Origin: Treponema sp. UBA4326
GTDB lineage: Bacteria > Spirochaetota > Spirochaetia > Treponematales > Treponemataceae
Assembly (NCBI GenBank): GCA_002393835.1
Contig: DGTW01000060.1
Span: 1 to 26,421 of the forward strand
Direction of reading: 5' to 3'
Length of the DNA stretch: 26,421 nucleotides
Numbering within the stretch: the first letter of the stretch is position 1; every line of letters begins with the position of its first letter. Positions 12,493 to 21,236 of the stretch are shown here, piece by piece. The notes below the pieces were generated by a model that saw only the letters and a program-made list of their open reading frames with translations, had not been told where the DNA came from and made no database searches. A program made the translations under genes and the position numbers.

Positions 12493-13694
12493 TAATAATT
12501 ATCCCACCTAAAATCATCGAAGTCCTTAATCTGACATTCCCTCTCGTTACGGAAATATTTCTCCAGCTTTCGGATTGTGAGGGGCTTTTTGTTGGCGTAG
12601 TTCGGATTCAGGTAAAAATATGCGCTATAGAGTTTATTTTCTTCACTTTCGGAAGGACTTTCGTCATCAATGAAAATTATTCCGGCGAGATTCTTTGAGA
12701 CATCCCCCACCCCAATTCTGCCAGCAGCATAGCCTGACGAAAACACAGAGGCATCTTCCTTCATTCGGGCAAGTTCAATGAAAGTACGACGGGCAAGGGA
12801 ACGGTAGAAAATGTTGTTGAAGTCACCAAAATCCACAGTTTCTTCATTGAAGTAAGGATTTCGCACCATAGTAATCACGGAATATTCGTTGTCGAGCAGT
12901 TTTGAGCCGTAGTCTAGGAATTTGTACTTGTATGCCTCGGCCATCGCGAAGGGTGAGTATTCTTTGACGGTGCTGATTGTGTCTGAATATTCAATTCTGA
13001 AAGTAAAGATGATGCCGCTCTGGGACTTGTACAAGAGAAGACGCTGATTTTTGCTCACTGCGCCGGCAAGTGCAATGTAAATCTTGCGCTTTTCATAGCC
13101 TAAGTTCTGCTTGACTTCAGTGTAGTCCAGGCTCGAAAGGTTATCCACGCCTATCATCACGCTTTTTGACAGGGTAAGAAGGGAATATTCTTCCACGGCT
13201 TCAATCACTTCATCAAGAATATTCTGATGTATGCAGTTGAAGCTCTTTACATCAGTGAAAATCAAATCGTGACGAAGATGAAGGCAGAGGTCAATGTCAA
13301 TCACTTCCTTTTGTCCGTTGCGAGCGGGAATAGACTTGGGGTGTTTTTTGATCGGAAGCTGATTTATGTAGGAAAGGGCGAAGAATTCTGAAAACTGGGA
13401 ATAGAAATCAAGGGCGACAAGCTCCGAGTAAGGCCCTGCCCAGCCAGAATTTTTTGCTTCCCCAATATTCTTTACACGCTCGGCAATGTCATTTAAGGCT
13501 GAAAAATTTCCCTTGAATTTTTCGTTCAGGCGGCATAAACGAGCGAGAAAATTCTTGGCGAATAGATTGTGCTCCTTTCGGTTAAGGGGAGAAATGCAGG
13601 AATTCGTGTTCTTACGGCTTTTTATGTTCTTTTGAATGCCGAATGCCTGTCTGATGATTATTTCGAGATTCTCAATGTCGGTCATTTTCTCCAT
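12492..13694 (-). CDS. Putative PD-(D/E)XK-fold nuclease, orphan
   Basis: The 400-aa protein carries a restriction-enzyme-like active-site order: PYSELVALDF with E91, VIDIDLCL with D133/D135, and HDLIFTDVKSF with D148-V-K150 (numbering from the ATG at 13694). That is the E...D...D-x-K layout of PD-(D/E)XK nucleases. The N-terminal 80 residues are charged and helical; the C-terminal half contains TFRIEYSDTISTV and FYRSLARRTFIELARMKED and is unassigned. No methyltransferase lies nearby, so it is not a simple type II restriction system. The first ATG overlaps a TATAAT box (13693-13698 on the minus strand); the second ATG (13685), 7 nt after that box, could be the real, leaderless start. Anti-phage or DNA-repair roles are possible. 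Confidence 0.72.
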   Translation of the reverse strand: MEKMTDIENLEIIIRQAFGIQKNIKSRKNTNSCISPLNRKEHNLFAKNFLARLCRLNEKFKGNFSALNDIAERVKNIGEAKNSGWAGPYSELVALDFYSQFSEFFALSYINQLPIKKHPKSIPARNGQKEVIDIDLCLHLRHDLIFTDVKSFNCIHQNILDEVIEAVEEYSLLTLSKSVMIGVDNLSSLDYTEVKQNLGYEKRKIYIALAGAVSKNQRLLLYKSQSGIIFTFRIEYSDTISTVKEYSPFAMAEAYKYKFLDYGSKLLDNEYSVITMVRNPYFNEETVDFGDFNNIFYRSLARRTFIELARMKEDASVFSSGYAAGRIGVGDVSKNLAGIIFIDDESPSESEENKLYSAYFYLNPNYANKKPLTIRKLEKYFRNERECQIKDFDDFRWDNY

Positions 13695-13731
13695 TATAAA
13701 ACCATTTTTAAAAAAAAGACAGATTATTTTC

Positions 13732-13760
13732 TTTCCAATTATGGATTTATATGTTAAAAT
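13732..13760 (+). promoter_or_regulatory. Promoter of the diguanylate cyclase gene
   Basis: TTTCCA (13732-13737) and TAAAAT (13755-13760) are 17 bp apart. The expected transcription start, near 13767, is downstream of the ATG at 13751, which argues that translation starts at 13775 with a leader of only about 8 nt. Confidence 0.5.
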
Positions 13761-13774
13761 TATCTTGTACTTTC

Positions 13775-15742
13775 ATGCGTATATTCAAGCTAAAAAAGAT
13801 TAACTTAAAAATTGCCATACTCGTAGGCCTTGTCGAAATCACTGCAATGAGCACTTTTTTCTTCATAGTAAACAGGCATCTGTCAAGAATTCTTGAGGTA
13901 AAGGCAATAAACGACATGGACGTAATAGCAAAAGACAGGGCTCTTCTAATCGAAACTTACATTTCAGGTTGCTGCGACTTTATCGACGGTTACAGCAAAA
14001 TTCCTTCGGTCCGTGACGTACTCATCAACAAAAACAATCCAGAGGAAAAGGACAAGCTGCATGAACTTACCTTAGCCTACGCTTCAAGCCATGACTATAT
14101 CGAAGGCCTCTACATCGCAGAATGGGATACAAATATCCTGGAACACACTAATCCAGACTCAATCAGCATGACCTTCAGGGAAAAAGAAAAAGCAAAAAGC
14201 CTTGAAGAAAGCATTAAGGGGATGAGAAGGTCTTTCTGCACCGGAATCATCCAGTCTCCTGTCACTAAAAAAATGGTAATTCCCGTCTATTCGCCGATTT
14301 ACAACTCCAAGGGAAGGGCAATCTGCTTTGCGGGCGCGGCTTTTTATACTGGAGGGCTTGCAAAAAAACTCTCACAGCTTTCGGACAAAGACATATCATA
14401 CTCACTAATCAACCTGATGACGAACGAGTACATTTTCAGTGACAATCCAATTCTCGTCGGGAAAGAATGCACGAAAGAAAGCCTTCTTTCCATGATTCAG
14501 TCTTTCAAAGACGGAAAGGGAAAAGACAAAACCTTAACCTGCAAGAGCAAAAACGTCGTCTCAGCGGCATATTACATGCCAGACAAAAACTGGTTCTTCG
14601 TGGTTGAGGACACAAATGAAAATGCCTTCGATACCTTGTGGACGGTCAGGAAAATTCTTGCAGCCGTATGTATATTCATTACGGCCATAATGATTTTAGT
14701 CTGTGCCATCAGCGTTGATCATCAGATGAAGCCAATCAAGGTGATTAACGGACAGCTCGAAAATTTCAAGGCCGGAGACTACTCTCAGTCAGAATTGCTG
14801 GACAAATACACAGGCCGGGAAGATGAACTTGGAGCAATCGCTCATGCCGTAAAAGAACTGCAGGCTGTCCTAGAAAATCAGTACCAGCTCTTCTACGAAA
14901 CCCTGGAAGCACAGACAGTTGGAACTATCGTCACATCCGCCGAAGACAACACGGTCGTAATGGTCAACAAAACGGCTCTCAAACTGCTGGGAATCGACCC
15001 TGCCAAGAGAAGCAGCGTCACCCTTGATGACATTAAGGCTAGATTCTCGGAGGACGAAAGGCAGAAAATCGCAAAGGCCCGCGAACTCGTTGAATTGTCA
15101 AGCGAGGAAATAGTCTACCAGACTTCACTCAAGCACGATGACGGTCAGGACATTCATCTATTGGGACATGCAAAAACCATCAACCTGTCAAGCGGCGACA
15201 AGGTAATAATTTTCTCTTTCATTGACATTACGGCTCAGAAAAACCTGGAGGAAAACCTGCTGATTCTTTCAGAGACAGACTCACTAACGGCCATATCAAA
15301 CAGACGAAGCGGCGAATACAAAATCAGGAGCGCAATAAGCGACGGAAAGCACGGCATGTTCTGTCTTTTCGATGTAAATAAATTCAAATTCATTAACGAT
15401 AATTACGGTCACAAAGCCGGAGACAAGGTTTTGGTCGAAATCGCAAACTGCATGAAGAAGACCTTCCGGGACAGCGACATCCTTATCCGTATCGGTGGAG
15501 ATGAATTCGTCGTCTTTGCTCCAGATGCAAATGACAAGAACATTGCAACAAACATACTCAACAGACTCATAAAAAATATTGAGAAAATCGAAATTCCAGA
15601 ACTTGACGGCCACAAAATAACAATCAGCCTTGGAGCCGTAATGGTCGAAGCACAGGAGTCTTTTGAGCAGATGTACACAAAAGCCGACTCAGTTATGTAT
15701 GAGTGTAAGGCCCGGGGTGACAATGCCTATAAATTCTACTAG
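13775..15742 (+). CDS. Membrane-bound diguanylate cyclase (Cache, HAMP, PAS, GGDEF)
   Basis: The enzyme would make cyclic di-GMP from GTP. In order: TM helix (residues about 12-32), a periplasmic Cache-like sensor (about 35-285, with GLYIAEWDTNILEHT and AGAAFYTGGLAKK), a second TM (about 290-312, ILAAVCIFITAIMILVC), HAMP, a PAS domain (about 380-470) and GGDEF. The active site GGDEF is intact at 574-578 and the inhibitory I-site RDSD lies at 565-568, so product feedback is likely. I start at ATG 13775 because a good promoter overlaps the region 5' of it; ATG 13751 would add 8 residues. Its TAG overlaps the TAG of the convergent alkD-like gene in the palindrome CTAG. Confidence 0.93.
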   Translation: MRIFKLKKINLKIAILVGLVEITAMSTFFFIVNRHLSRILEVKAINDMDVIAKDRALLIETYISGCCDFIDGYSKIPSVRDVLINKNNPEEKDKLHELTLAYASSHDYIEGLYIAEWDTNILEHTNPDSISMTFREKEKAKSLEESIKGMRRSFCTGIIQSPVTKKMVIPVYSPIYNSKGRAICFAGAAFYTGGLAKKLSQLSDKDISYSLINLMTNEYIFSDNPILVGKECTKESLLSMIQSFKDGKGKDKTLTCKSKNVVSAAYYMPDKNWFFVVEDTNENAFDTLWTVRKILAAVCIFITAIMILVCAISVDHQMKPIKVINGQLENFKAGDYSQSELLDKYTGREDELGAIAHAVKELQAVLENQYQLFYETLEAQTVGTIVTSAEDNTVVMVNKTALKLLGIDPAKRSSVTLDDIKARFSEDERQKIAKARELVELSSEEIVYQTSLKHDDGQDIHLLGHAKTINLSSGDKVIIFSFIDITAQKNLEENLLILSETDSLTAISNRRSGEYKIRSAISDGKHGMFCLFDVNKFKFINDNYGHKAGDKVLVEIANCMKKTFRDSDILIRIGGDEFVVFAPDANDKNIATNILNRLIKNIEKIEIPELDGHKITISLGAVMVEAQESFEQMYTKADSVMYECKARGDNAYKFY

Positions 15743-16443
15743 GCTCTTTTTAATGTTCTGAGATAATCTTTTTGCTCCTGACTTATCCTGAAACTTTCGA
15801 TTGCCTTTTGAATTGTCTTGTTATGAGTCCATTTTTCGAGACGATTTTGGGTGATATAAGGAAGGGCCGACTCATATTGCTTGGCCAGGGCAGTGGCAAA
15901 ATACCAGGCAATCATCATGTTTACATAATATTCCTGAGAGCGGATTGAAGCCACCTTTTCAAGATAAAGCGGGGAAAAATCATCGTCTAAAAAATGCTGC
16001 ATCAGCATACCGATGGCAAAGCGAATCACATAAGTTTTTTCAGAAGAGAGCCATTTTTCTATAAATGGAAGCAATTTTTGGCGATTTTTTTTGAAGACTT
16101 TGGGCGAAAGCTGATCGCATGTAGCCCAGTTATCGATGAAGGGCAAGAATTTTTCAAGGAGAGCAATGCAGGTGTCAAAGTTCTTTTCCCCGCTGAGCAC
16201 AAAGGCATGAAGCTGATTTTCGTCAAAATACTTGTGGGGAAGAGCTGAAAGGAAAGAATCAAGCTCCTTTCTTCCAGAAGTCTTTGCCTCTGCCAAAAGG
16301 CTTTTTGCAAAGTCCCTGAGAGCTGGAGTACGGACACCAATTACGCTTTCGGGCACAAGAGTCGGAAGCAACTTGGCCTGAAAATCACGGTAGCTTGAGT
16401 CCTGCATGGAAAAAAGCTGTGATGTAATCTCGCTCGAAGTCAT
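15739..16443 (-). CDS. AlkD-like DNA alkylation repair protein
   Basis: The 234-aa protein is all-helical HEAT-like and belongs to the DNA alkylation repair family (AlkC/AlkD, PF08713), glycosylases that remove alkylated bases. Visible hallmarks are GVRTPALRDFAKSL, FLPFIDNWATCDQLS with the conserved Asp and Trp, YVIRFAIGMLMQHF, YYVNMMIAWYFATALAK and the C-terminal WTHNKTIQKAIESFRIS. Length is typical. The ATG lies only 3 nt after the hslU stop (TAG CCT ATG), without its own ribosome binding site, so it is coupled to hslU as the last gene of the operon. Its stop overlaps that of the diguanylate cyclase gene. Confidence 0.9.
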   Translation of the reverse strand: MTSSEITSQLFSMQDSSYRDFQAKLLPTLVPESVIGVRTPALRDFAKSLLAEAKTSGRKELDSFLSALPHKYFDENQLHAFVLSGEKNFDTCIALLEKFLPFIDNWATCDQLSPKVFKKNRQKLLPFIEKWLSSEKTYVIRFAIGMLMQHFLDDDFSPLYLEKVASIRSQEYYVNMMIAWYFATALAKQYESALPYITQNRLEKWTHNKTIQKAIESFRISQEQKDYLRTLKRA

Positions 16444-16446
16444 AGG

Positions 16447-17811
16447 CTACAAGATATATCGACTCAAATCCTGATCTTTAACCACGCCAGTGAGCTTTTC
16501 GTCCACATATTTTGCATCCACATTCACGCTTTCACCTGAGTGCTCATCGGCATCAAAGCTGATTTCCTCAAGCACTTTCTCCATGATTGTGTGAAGTCGG
16601 CGTGCCCCGATATTCTCGCTGCGAGAGTTTAACTCCTCGGCAATCTCACTCATGCGGTCGATTGCGTCCTCAGTGAAGACGATGTTAACTCCCTCCGTTG
16701 CAAGCAGAGCGGTGTATTGCCTTGTAAGGGCGTTTTTTGGCTCTGTGAGGATTCGCTTGAAATCAGCCTTTGAAAGAGACTCAAGCTCAACCCGGAGAGG
16801 GAATCGTCCCTCCAATTCAGGAATCAAATCACTGGGGGAGGCAAGGCTAAAGGCTCCCGCCGCAATGAAGAGAATATGGGTAGTGTCAACCACACCGAAT
16901 TTTGTATTGACTTTGGAGCCTTCGACGATTGGAAGAATGTCTCTCTGAACACCCTCACGGCTGACCTGCCCGCTGGAATTGGCATTTTTTGTTGCGATTT
17001 TGTCAATCTCATCGATGAAGATGATTCCGCTCTGCTCTACCCGCTCTTTTGCCTTGTCTGCAACTTTGTCGGCGTCAATCATTGAGTCAAGCACTTCCTC
17101 GGTCAGGATTTTTCTGGCCTCACGGATGGTGACAGTCTTCTTTTTGTGATTGCGGCCCGAAAGCATGTTCTGGATTTCCATCATGCCGTTCTGCAAATCG
17201 TCCATTGAACCGCCAGCGATGATTTCCATACTGGGCATTGTGCTCTGTCTCCTTACGGTAAGCTCAACTTCCCTGTCCTCAAGTTTTCCTTCACGCAGCA
17301 TCTGGCGGAATTTTTCTCGTGTAGTGCTATCGCTTGAAGGGAGAGACTTTGTTTCGCCCTCAGCATTTTCCTCATCTTTTTTATCGCCGCTTCCAGGAAG
17401 AAGAAGGTCAAGGAGCTTTTCCTCAACTTTAGGAAGGCTGGCTTCCCTCATGGAGTCTTCGACTTCTTTCTTGACATTATTGAAGCCCACGGCCATCAAA
17501 TCTCGTACCATTGACTCGACATCTCGGCCGACATAGCCAACCTCGGTGTACTTCGTGGCTTCGACCTTGATAAAAGGAGCATTCACCAGCTTTGCAAGCC
17601 GGCGGGCAATTTCTGTCTTACCAACGCCAGTCGGTCCAATCATGAGGATATTCTTTGGAGCAACTTCGTCTCTAATGTCGTCTGAAAGATGAATGCGGCG
17701 GATTCTGTTACGCAGGGCAACTGCCACCGCTCTTTTTGCCTTGTCCTGTCCGATAATGTATGAATCAAGTTTTTCTACAATTTGTTTTGGTGTAAGACCT
17801 TCGATTGACAT
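16447..17811 (-). CDS. hslU: ATP-dependent protease ATPase subunit HslU
   Basis: HslU is the AAA+ unfoldase that feeds proteins to HslV. The 454-aa protein shows PKQIVEKLDSYIIGQDKAK at the N terminus, Walker A GPTGVGKT (59-66), the pore motif GYVGRDVESM, the intermediate domain with its charged insert, Walker B IIFIDEIDKI, the sensor/arginine segment ELEGRFPLRVEL and the conserved C terminus DLSRYIL, which docks on HslV. I start at ATG 17811 (AAGGA about 9 nt upstream, N terminus MSIEGLTPKQ as in the family) and not at a GTG 21 nt upstream. It follows hslV after an 85-bp spacer of AATTCGTG repeats and precedes the alkD-like gene by 3 nt. Confidence 0.97.
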   Translation of the reverse strand: MSIEGLTPKQIVEKLDSYIIGQDKAKRAVAVALRNRIRRIHLSDDIRDEVAPKNILMIGPTGVGKTEIARRLAKLVNAPFIKVEATKYTEVGYVGRDVESMVRDLMAVGFNNVKKEVEDSMREASLPKVEEKLLDLLLPGSGDKKDEENAEGETKSLPSSDSTTREKFRQMLREGKLEDREVELTVRRQSTMPSMEIIAGGSMDDLQNGMMEIQNMLSGRNHKKKTVTIREARKILTEEVLDSMIDADKVADKAKERVEQSGIIFIDEIDKIATKNANSSGQVSREGVQRDILPIVEGSKVNTKFGVVDTTHILFIAAGAFSLASPSDLIPELEGRFPLRVELESLSKADFKRILTEPKNALTRQYTALLATEGVNIVFTEDAIDRMSEIAEELNSRSENIGARRLHTIMEKVLEEISFDADEHSGESVNVDAKYVDEKLTGVVKDQDLSRYIL

Positions 17812-17828
17812 ATTCTTTTCCTTACAAG

Positions 17829-17893
17829 ACACGAATTACACTAATTTCCACTAATTTTAATTCGTGTTAATTTGATTAATTCGTGCCAATTCG
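17829..17893. repeat. AATTCGTG-type repeats between hslV and hslU
   Basis: The spacer is made of related short units: ACGAATTACACTAATT, CCACTAATTTTAATTCGTG, TTAATTTGATTAATTCGTG, CCAATTCGTGG, in both orientations. It resembles dispersed AATTCGTG/CACGAATT repeats common in bacterial spacers. It could form a hairpin between the two genes and tune the hslV to hslU ratio. Confidence 0.5.
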
Positions 17894-17896
17894 TGG

Positions 17897-18436
17897 TTAT
17901 AACTCTTCCACTGTGATATTATCATTTGTGTAAATACAAATGTTGCCGGCAATTTTAAGGCTTCGCTCGGCTATTTCCCTGGCTGAAAGCTCGCTTGAAT
18001 CAAGGTAGGCCAGGGCAGCTGAATAGGCGTAATTACCGCCAGAACCTATTGCAAGCACATCGTTTTCAGGCTCGATTACGTTTCCATCACCAGAAATAAG
18101 GAGGATTTTACTCGAATCGGCCACTATAAGCATGGCCTCAAGCTTCTGGTACATTTTTTCGGTTCGCCACATTTTGGCAAGCTCAACCGCACTTCGGGTA
18201 AGATCTCCGTTAAATTCCTTGACCTTTTCCTCGAATTTGTCGAGCAGAGTAAAGGCATCGGCAACACTACCAGCAAATCCCGTGAGAATTTTGCCGTTAT
18301 AGATTTTTCGGACTTTTCGGGCATTTCCCTTGCAGACGGTGTTTCCCAATGTTACCTGACCGTCACCCGCCATCGCAACCTTGCCGTTTCGTTTGACTGC
18401 GATTACGGTGGTGCTCCTGATTTCAATCTTTTCCAT
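17897..18436 (-). CDS. hslV: ATP-dependent protease proteolytic subunit HslV
   Basis: HslV is the Thr-dependent peptidase that forms the HslVU core. The 179-aa sequence has [48 protein letters not shown] and [17 protein letters not shown], all typical. In most bacteria the catalytic Thr directly follows the initiator Met; here eight residues (MEKIEIRS) precede the TT pair, so maturation needs removal of a short propeptide, or the active start differs. Spirochete HslV proteins, as I recall them, have similar extensions. There is no ribosome binding site before the ATG; a -35/-10 pair ends 6 nt before it, so the mRNA is probably leaderless. Confidence 0.96.
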   Translation of the reverse strand: MEKIEIRSTTVIAVKRNGKVAMAGDGQVTLGNTVCKGNARKVRKIYNGKILTGFAGSVADAFTLLDKFEEKVKEFNGDLTRSAVELAKMWRTEKMYQKLEAMLIVADSSKILLISGDGNVIEPENDVLAIGSGGNYAYSAALAYLDSSELSAREIAERSLKIAGNICIYTNDNITVEEL

Positions 18437-18442
18437 AATATA

Positions 18443-18471
18443 AAGATAATGAAAAACCAGGGTGACGGCAA
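18443..18471 (-). promoter_or_regulatory. hslV promoter, likely leaderless
   Basis: On the minus strand TTGCCG (18471-18466) and TATCTT (18448-18443) are 17 bp apart. The ATG begins at 18436, 6 nt after the -10 box, so transcription should start on or next to the ATG. This matches the missing ribosome binding site. Confidence 0.6.
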
Positions 18472-18683
18472 GGGAATTATTGGCGAAGAAAGAAGGAAAA
18501 AGCTTTTATTCAACTTTGTGGACTTTACCTGCCTTCCAGGCCGCCATAAGCAATTCCTGCTGAAGGCAAAATCCGTTCATGGCAGGAATAAGATAGGCAT
18601 ACGTTGAGGCAACGGCGAAGAAGCAACTCTTCCACCGAGAGGCGAGTTTTAACGCTGCTGCCGGCCGCAAAAAGCACTCTTTT

Positions 18684-19586
18684 TTATTTTCCTCCGTGAG
18701 GATGTGCCTTATTGTAAAGCTCAATCATTTTTTCCGTACTGATGTGAGTGTATCGCTGGGTTGTGGAGATGCTTGAATGACCGAGCATTTCCTGAACCAT
18801 GCGGACATCGGCTCCGTTCGTAATCATGGCCGTGGCAAAAGTGTGGCGGAATGCGTGAGGCGAGATATGATGCTTTGTTCCCTCGCTTCCCGAATATCGG
18901 CTTATAATCATCCTGATTCCGCCGGTTGTAAGCGGGCCTCCCCTTTGGTTTACGAAAATATGCCTCTCTGTGTCTTTTTGTCCAAAACGAAGCTGTCTGT
19001 CTTCAAGATAGGCTTTGAGCGCCTTCTGAGCGTCTTCCTCAAAATAAACCCGTCTGTCTTTACTTCCTTTACCAGTTACAATCGCTGAGGAAAAATCAGA
19101 GCCAAAATCATCGAGGGTAAGGGAAGCAATCTCAGAAACACGACAGCCGGAAGAATAAAGCATCTCAAAAAGAGCCTTATCCCTCTTTTCCCACAAAAGC
19201 TCATTCACCTCAGGCTCCCGGCAAAGTTTATCAACCTCAGCAGAAGTCATAAAGCGGGGAAGTTTTTTGGGATTCTTTACCGTTCTAAGCTCAAGGGCGA
19301 CATTTATTTTTAGATGTCCGAATTTGCGGCAATAAGCAAAAAGAGAACGAACAGAAGAAATAAAACGGTTGATGGATGCGGCAGAGCGTTTTTTTTTGGA
19401 AAGAAGACCCACGCACTGCTTTAAGTCCTCAAGCTCCAGCGAAGATAATTCCCTCTCCGGGCCAATAAAAGACATGGCTGAAAACTGTACCAAATCATTT
19501 TTACAGGCTATAACCGTATTGGCAGAGAGAGTGCGAACGGACTCTATGTAAGAGAGATATTCAGAAATTGCCTCAGAGACTGTCAT
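18684..19586 (-). CDS. xerC: Tyrosine recombinase XerC-like
   Basis: The 300-aa protein has the two domains of XerC/XerD recombinases, which resolve chromosome dimers at dif. The SAM-like N-terminal domain covers residues 1-90. The catalytic residues are all present: R149 (GCRVSEI), K173 (TGKGSKDR), H244 and R247 (HAFRHTFAT), H270 (LGHSSISTTQ) and nucleophile Y279 (RYTH). Length is typical. The location directly before hslVU is the arrangement known from treponemes and Firmicutes (codV-clpQY), which supports XerC over an integrase. It follows the CsgG-like gene by 21 nt; the start (ATG 19586) has no clear ribosome binding site. Confidence 0.93.
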   Translation of the reverse strand: MTVSEAISEYLSYIESVRTLSANTVIACKNDLVQFSAMSFIGPERELSSLELEDLKQCVGLLSKKKRSAASINRFISSVRSLFAYCRKFGHLKINVALELRTVKNPKKLPRFMTSAEVDKLCREPEVNELLWEKRDKALFEMLYSSGCRVSEIASLTLDDFGSDFSSAIVTGKGSKDRRVYFEEDAQKALKAYLEDRQLRFGQKDTERHIFVNQRGGPLTTGGIRMIISRYSGSEGTKHHISPHAFRHTFATAMITNGADVRMVQEMLGHSSISTTQRYTHISTEKMIELYNKAHPHGGK

Positions 19587-19607
19587 ACATTAAGTATCGG
19601 AAGAAAA

Positions 19608-20393
19608 TTAGTCCTCTTTCACAAATTGGATTCGCACAAGCTTGTCACCTTCTGTCTTGATGTTCATGCTGAAACTCTCGCCGTCGTCACCAAGAGCGTA
19701 GACCGCAGCCCAGTTCATGTTCTTTAGCCGGTCAATGTCCGTCTTGAAGCGGGCAGAGATGTGAAGAATGTCGTCAGAATCGTTCCAAGTGCCTTTTACA
19801 GTGAGCGTTTTGGCAAAGTCTCCGTCCGGCGAGACCTTTACCGTACATTTTCCTTTCTTTTCAAAAGTGATTTCGTACTCGTCGGAGTAATTTTCTGTCT
19901 GCAAGACTCCCGACCATGTGCCAGTAAATCTGGCTGGAACAGGAATTTTTGAAACAAGATTTTTTGCGAAGTCTGGCAGTTTGCGGTTGAACTCGTTCCA
20001 GGTGTCGCAGGTCATTTTTGCAGAATACAGAATTTTCGCCGTCTCAACCTCAATCGTGCGGGCAGTCACCGTGAGCGTTCCGCCGAACACATCTGCGCTG
20101 CCAACAATCACGCAGTCCGCACCAATCATTTTTCCAAGCGACTTTGCCGTGGTGGGGTCAGTGTACATTTTTGCCTGAAACTTCATCTCGCCAGTCACTT
20201 TGTCGATGTGCTTTCGCTCCACCACCGTAATGTGAGGCAAGCCCACAAGCTCATCGGTGAGCAAGTCACTCATCGTGCCGGTGCGGTCTTCGATGCAGAA
20301 ATTGTCCGACTCAAAGCCAAGCACGGCGACTGTCTGGGCATGCAAGGTGATTGTGAGAAAAGCAAGTAAGAGGAAAGAAAAAAGTTTTTTCAT
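19608..20393 (-). CDS. Exported CsgG-like protein with C-terminal lipocalin-like part
   Basis: A Sec signal peptide (MKKLFSFLLLAFLTITLHA, cut before QT) is followed by a CsgG/FlgO-like domain: VAVLGFESDNF, a helix with MSDLLTDELVGLPHITVVER, GEMKFQAKMYTDPTTAKSLG, ADCVIVGSADVFGGTLTVTA and the strand VETAKILYSAK. Residues about 155-261 form a beta-rich domain (FTGTWSGVLQ, YEITFEKKGKCTVKV, LTVKGTWN) like small lipocalin-type domains. No lipobox Cys is seen, so it is periplasmic or soluble-secreted. The same fold appears at 21237-22094; the two are likely diverged duplicates. It is the last gene of the envelope operon, 4 nt after its neighbour. Confidence 0.85.
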   Translation of the reverse strand: MKKLFSFLLLAFLTITLHAQTVAVLGFESDNFCIEDRTGTMSDLLTDELVGLPHITVVERKHIDKVTGEMKFQAKMYTDPTTAKSLGKMIGADCVIVGSADVFGGTLTVTARTIEVETAKILYSAKMTCDTWNEFNRKLPDFAKNLVSKIPVPARFTGTWSGVLQTENYSDEYEITFEKKGKCTVKVSPDGDFAKTLTVKGTWNDSDDILHISARFKTDIDRLKNMNWAAVYALGDDGESFSMNIKTEGDKLVRIQFVKED

Positions 20394-20397
20394 GCTT

Positions 20398-21216
20398 CTA
20401 TCCTCTACAAGAATAAGTTGTTTTCTTTTTTAATTTTCCGTTAGGATAGTATTCGTAATCGTATGTGTAAAAAACTTTTTCTTCTTTTACTTCTCCTTTC
20501 ACATTGCCAGCCCTGTCTATCGTCCAGCGTTTTTCTTTTTTTTGAATAACATCATTTTTATCATTATACCACTTCCATGTTTCTTCCCAAATATATGGAT
20601 TTTCATCATGACGAAGAGATGAATAAGCGTGTTTACAATATATTTCTCTCCCATTACCATCATAATCATAATAAGTAACAGAGTTAGGTGTTTTTTCATA
20701 TATAAGTTTTTCTCTAGCATATTTATATGAATACTGCAAACCAGCATCATCCTTAGCTGATATTCTATTTCCATTATCATCGCAAACTGCCCAATACTCT
20801 AAGGGTCCAAAAACATCCCCCTTACACATACGGTGAATAGGTTGATTCTTAGAGTTATATTCAGTCCAATTTTCATAACTGCAGTCAATAGATTCATATT
20901 TACAATGTATTACGTTATCATGCGTATCTTTTTCTATAAATGTTGTACTACCAACACTACCATCTGAATCTTTAGAAACCATAAAGAAAGTTTTACCTTT
21001 GTATTCATATAGCGTTTCATATATTTTTTCACCCAAAAAGATTTTTGTATTCATAACCCTTTCTTGTTGATCATATTCCTCTATCGAGTCAAGTTCCATC
21101 CACTTATTGACTTTCTCGCCATCAATGACAATCTCTTTGTACACTTTCTCTGCAAATGCTCCGTTCACAGAAAAAAACAATCCGACAAATGCAAATAAAA
21201 AACTCTTCTTATTCAT
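20398..21216 (-). CDS. Exported protein with YD-like repeats
   Basis: A signal peptide (MNKKSFLFAFVGLFFSVNGAFA, cut before EK) leads a 250-residue mature protein made of short beta-hairpin units with aromatic-Asp motifs: VTYYDYDGNGREI, YSYKYAREKLIYEK, WAVCDDNGNRISAKDDAG, YDYEYYPNGKLKKKTTY. These resemble the YD/RHS-like or antitoxin-YwqK-like repeats of bacterial surface and toxin proteins. Cysteines are few (HCKYESIDCSYENW, MCKGD, YCKHAY). AAGGAG lies about 9 nt before the ATG. It is flanked by two CsgG-like genes; a joint role in the envelope is inferred from context. The gene is clearly more AT-rich than xerC-hslVU. Confidence 0.78.
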   Translation of the reverse strand: MNKKSFLFAFVGLFFSVNGAFAEKVYKEIVIDGEKVNKWMELDSIEEYDQQERVMNTKIFLGEKIYETLYEYKGKTFFMVSKDSDGSVGSTTFIEKDTHDNVIHCKYESIDCSYENWTEYNSKNQPIHRMCKGDVFGPLEYWAVCDDNGNRISAKDDAGLQYSYKYAREKLIYEKTPNSVTYYDYDGNGREIYCKHAYSSLRHDENPYIWEETWKWYNDKNDVIQKKEKRWTIDRAGNVKGEVKEEKVFYTYDYEYYPNGKLKKKTTYSCRG

Positions 21217-21236
21217 AATTATATTCTCCTTTTATT

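Noticed and set aside
17812..17832. GTG start for hslU seven codons upstream
   Set aside because: The extra residues do not fit the family and the ribosome binding site lies inside them, serving ATG 17811.
18506..18724. 72-aa minus-strand ORF between xerC and hslV
   Set aside because: It overlaps the xerC end in another frame, has no ribosome binding site and no recognisable domain. The spacer 18472-18683 shows no other convincing gene.
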